Of a stretch of DNA of 21,616 nucleotides, positions 19,002 through 21,616 are shown in pieces. The notes beneath the pieces are model-generated. The model saw nothing but the letters and a program-made list of their open reading frames with translations, ran no database searches and was not told the DNA's origin. The DNA is taken from positions 1 through 21,616 of the forward strand of contig JBNGIS010038505.1 in assembly GCA_049999725.1 (NCBI GenBank). Direction: 5' to 3'. The translations under genes were made by a program, and so were the position numbers. The DNA is from Haplomitrium mnioides (taxonomy: Eukaryota > Marchantiophyta > Haplomitriopsida > Calobryales). The stretch's first letter is position 1, and every line of letters begins with the position of its first letter.

Positions 19002-19571
19002 AAGGATAAGTTAGAGTTCGATATTCAGAACTCTGACAAGTATCGCTAAGAGATTGCAAGAGGCAATCACAACGTTGCAGCAAGGAAACTTTTGATCACA
19101 AAATACGGAGCAAAGAATCCGACACTTTTGCTCTACAACTACTATGTCTATGTGGGCCTTACACCAATAGAGGCTTGTATTTTTGTAATTGATAACAACT
19201 ACGACCAGAGATATAAGTTGGAGATGACCTTGATTCAGAAGGTCAAATATTGGCATCAAAGGTTTGTGGAGAGTGGGATGGCATCATCTTAGAAATTGAA
19301 AAGAGAATTAGTGCTGGAAACCTTGGAGATCAAGCCCAAGTTGACATTTGAGAAGGCAGTCACTTCTCAAGACAATTGGTTCCAACTTGCATTTCAAAGT
19401 GGTGAGCTCTATGATCTACAATAGAGCACATTTTTTATGTGGGAGAAAAATATTGTGAAGGGTCAGAAGGCTAAGGCCAAGGGATCTCTCAGAATGGAGG
19501 ACATGAAGTGGACACTTTGGAAGTTGTCATAGCACAACAGTGGCACTCCAGCCCCGAAAAAGCGCAACTAG
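19002..19571 (+). pseudogene. C-terminal part of the unknown gene
   Basis: One plus-strand frame stays readable across 570 nt: KDKLEFDIQNSDKYR, KYGAKNPTLLLYNYYVYVGL, then a charged helical stretch (KLKRELVLETLEIKPKL), FQLAFQSGELYD and a Lys-rich tail (VKGQKAKAKG, APKKRN). Stops inside are TAA (after DKYR), TAG (after GMASS), TAG (after LYDLQ) and TAG (after WKLS), with a final TAG at 19569-19571. Several fit lost Gln codons. No family was recognised. Confidence 0.5.
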
Positions 19572-20830
19572 AGATCGAACCATCCAAGATCTATATAGAA
19601 ATCTGCTCTTAAATTGATTTTACGAACTTTGAAGATTCTTTAAAGAGTTCTGAAACTGCACTCTATCAATTCAGAGATGGACCGCTCTCCTTCTCTAGGT
19701 CTAACAACCCTCTCGCCTCTAAACAACACACACACAAACTCTTCTAACTGCTCAACACAATAGAACAATAGCCAAGAATCACACAAATTGCATGACTAAC
19801 ATCTCTAGGATAAGAAAATTGATGTACATGCTGATTTTAAACTTGAGTTGCATCATAGATGTTCCCAAGCAACCAGTTACCCAACTTGCTTGAAACTCTC
19901 AAACCAACACTCCAATGCTTACCTTCATTACACCTCTTCACTTTCCTCAAACTGGATACTTAAGCCACTCCAACCCAATATACCCTAGAGCGTGATGTTG
20001 AGAACTCAGCTATGGAACGATCCTCCCGATCTCACATCCAACTATTGTTCCTCCAACCACCCACTACTATGTTTGTTTGTGAAATGCCCACCTATTCCAT
20101 AGGCACACATAATCCTGAGCAATATTTGCTCTACTGCAACCCACCAACCAGTATCCACTAATTGGAGAATCACAGAAGGTTCTCTCCTTTAAAATTTAAC
20201 ACATTAACGCACATACAAAACATAACAGAACTCAAATCAGACTTGATTTGCCACTAAACCTCCCATAGATTACAACCTAGAACTCAGAACCCAGACCCAC
20301 CAGCAGAATACACTCATGTACTCCTTGACATGCCCTTTTCTAATACAATATGTCTGATTTCTTCAATTGAAAACCTGCAAAACATTCACCAACCAACTCT
20401 GACTTCAATTCCTTGTTCCTTCTTGTCGGCCAGGTTTTTTCAGGTTTTTTTGATTTTTTGCATTTACCCTGGCCTAGAACAACAATTTGTGCCCAAGATT
20501 AATCAACTTGGTGCACAAGGGGGACAAGGAGGGTCAAATCAATTTAAGAAGTCGTCAAGAGTCTGAAGAAAGCAGATAGGTTCAGACCATTGGAGAGTTG
20601 GCTCAATTCGACACAAGGAAGAGAAACCGCTCAGGAGGTCATCGACAAGATTTGGAGCAAAGGGCTTCACCCTTGGCTCGCAAATTGCTTTCCCTTGTAT
20701 TCTTATATGTCGTTTTTTCCTGTGTAATCTGTCATACGTGTTTTGTTTACTTCATGTCTTCGACAAATATAGTATAGTATAATATTAGTATTTTATTTTA
20801 TCGATTTATTCTATTGTACTCTGCTATATT
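19572..20830. other. No gene seen; C-rich, G-poor intergenic stretch
   Basis: From about 19660 to 20330 the plus strand is markedly richer in C and A than in G, with short runs such as AACAACACACACACAAAC. The retrotransposon LTRs, transcribed on the minus strand, show the same skew, so this could be a worn LTR or other element fragment, but I found no termini and no clear match to the LTRs here. A short tandem CAGGTTTTTT is near 20431-20450. Frames near 20500-20730 are open on the plus strand but resemble nothing known. Confidence 0.4.
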
Positions 20831-20915
20831 ATATGCCGATTTGTCCATTCTTCTTTGTTCCTATTCTTTCCAACTTTTCCATCGTTCTTTTCTTTCTCTT
20901 TCTCTTACCTTGTAG

Positions 20916-21134
20916 CCAACACGCAGTCGGAGTATGATTCAACATCGTGCAGGGCAGCCCCAAGGAGAAAATTCAAAAAGGGGTTGGAACTTAATGAGAG
21001 AACCAGCAGGTGGAGAGAGACAAAGCGTGGATGCCATATGCACGATTGGGGATATGCAAGGAGGGTTCAGAAGAAAGATTGAGAGGGTACGAGGAAGGAA
21101 CGACAACAAAATTTGGTTGAGGAGAGAACGATGA
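20916..21134 (+). other. Possible short exon after a pyrimidine tract (weak)
   Basis: A long C/T tract (20850-20915) ends CTTACCTTGTAG, acceptor-like, followed by 72 open codons rich in Arg, Gly and Gln that end in TGA at 21132-21134. It could be the last exon of a lost gene or chance. There is no recognised domain and no upstream exon I can link to it. Confidence 0.2.
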
Positions 21135-21289
21135 GGAGAATTCGACCAGGAGGGGCCACGCGAGCTATCTGGCAATCTCTTTGCACGTTACTTTGTGTTT
21201 TGGTTTCCTTTGTTTTGTACCTATATACTCTGTTTTGTGTCCATTTCGTATGTTATTAGTATTCCCATCACTGACGAAGTTCGGAAGGG

Positions 21290-21616
21290 TACTCTACACA
21301 CCCTATCCGAGAAGAATTTTTTTATATATTATTTTATATGTCCTATTATTATTTATTATTATATAAAAAACTGTACTCCCCCTATCCGATAGTACGGGGA
21401 TTAAAAAAGCTAACCCTTATTGGGTTATATTATTTATTTTATCATATTTATTTATTTTTATATTAGTTAGTATTATTTCTATTATACTTATTTTTATATA
21501 TTATGTTATAGTTGTTTAATATCTATACCTTCTATCTCTTTGTTTTATTATTTAATATTATTTAATTTTATTCTACCTAAATTATTATATTATTATTTTA
21601 AGTTTACTATGTTCCC
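21290..21616. other. AT-rich tail with two small hairpins, no gene
   Basis: Mostly TTATTTATTTT-like low-complexity sequence. Within it are TCCCC-CTATC-C-GATAG-TAC-GGGGA (21377-21400), a stepped inverted repeat, and TAACCC-TTATT-GGGTTA (21411-21427), a perfect 6-bp stem. CCTATCCGA also occurs just upstream near 21300. Such a pair of hairpins can mark an element end, but nothing else supports that. Confidence 0.4.

Larger units (their letters stand above)
17647..19571 (+). pseudogene. Decayed multi-exon gene of unknown function (probable transposon-linked gene)
   Basis: An ATG at 17647 opens a clean 120-codon exon ending at AAG|GTAACC. A 288-nt intron ends in TTTTCAG at 18294, and exon 2 continues in phase. 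After a frameshift near 18437 come a Lys/Arg-rich, NLS-like stretch (QKKRKEVEP, KAPKKKHH), a Ser/Pro-rich linker, and after further shifts (about 18750 and 18966) a C-terminal region with CRVC and a long helical stretch, ending TAG at 19569-19571. Stops in the later part include TAA, TAG and TGA. I recognise no family. It is head-to-head with the transposase-like pseudogene and shares its intron motif, so an accessory DNA-binding or transposition role is possible but unproven. Confidence 0.55.

Noticed and set aside
20934-21175. Overlapping plus- and minus-strand frames near the right end as genes
   Set aside because: They are short, overlapping and on both strands, with no domain; only the frame behind the pyrimidine tract is kept, as a weak exon candidate.

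Overview
The window looks like transposon-rich nuclear DNA from a plant. I lean towards a non-flowering plant (bryophyte, lycophyte or fern), because it combines a very long-LTR Ty3/gypsy element, C-to-T decay in plant-type methylation contexts, and a remnant of a DDE transposase-like family that I associate more with those lineages, algae and animals than with flowering plants. That placement is inference. No rRNA, tRNA or CRISPR array was seen, and no intact gene.

The layout is a nest. The centre (3960-17570, 13,611 bp) is one complete but dead Ty3/gypsy LTR retrotransposon on the minus strand. It has two LTRs of about 3.8 kb, each starting TG and ending CA, a primer-binding-like site, a polypurine tract, and a gag-pol reading frame in the order gag, zinc knuckles, protease, reverse transcriptase, RNase H, integrase. 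The frame is cut by about a dozen point stops, mostly TAG, and by one single-base frameshift in gag. Near-identical 5-bp flanks (CCAAC and CCAGC) mark its insertion site.

The flanks are more AT-rich and appear to be one older locus split by the insertion. On the left (1-3712, minus strand) is a decayed multi-exon gene for a DDE transposase-like protein. On the right (17647-19571, plus strand) is a decayed multi-exon gene that I do not recognise. With the retrotransposon removed, their start codons lie head to head about 320 bp apart, subject to a 100-N assembly gap at 3773-3872. The first introns of both genes carry tandem arrays built on the same near-palindromic core, CTATGCACGCATGG, with a 30-bp period on the left and a 24-bp period on the right. 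Scattered copies also lie in intron 2 of the left gene. My main hypothesis is that this is a large two-gene DNA transposon with a divergent promoter and intron-borne repeat arrays, killed by point mutation and split by a later retrotransposon insertion.

The right end (19572-21616) has no convincing gene. It holds a C-rich, G-poor stretch, a pyrimidine tract followed by a short open frame, and a very AT-rich tail with two small hairpins.
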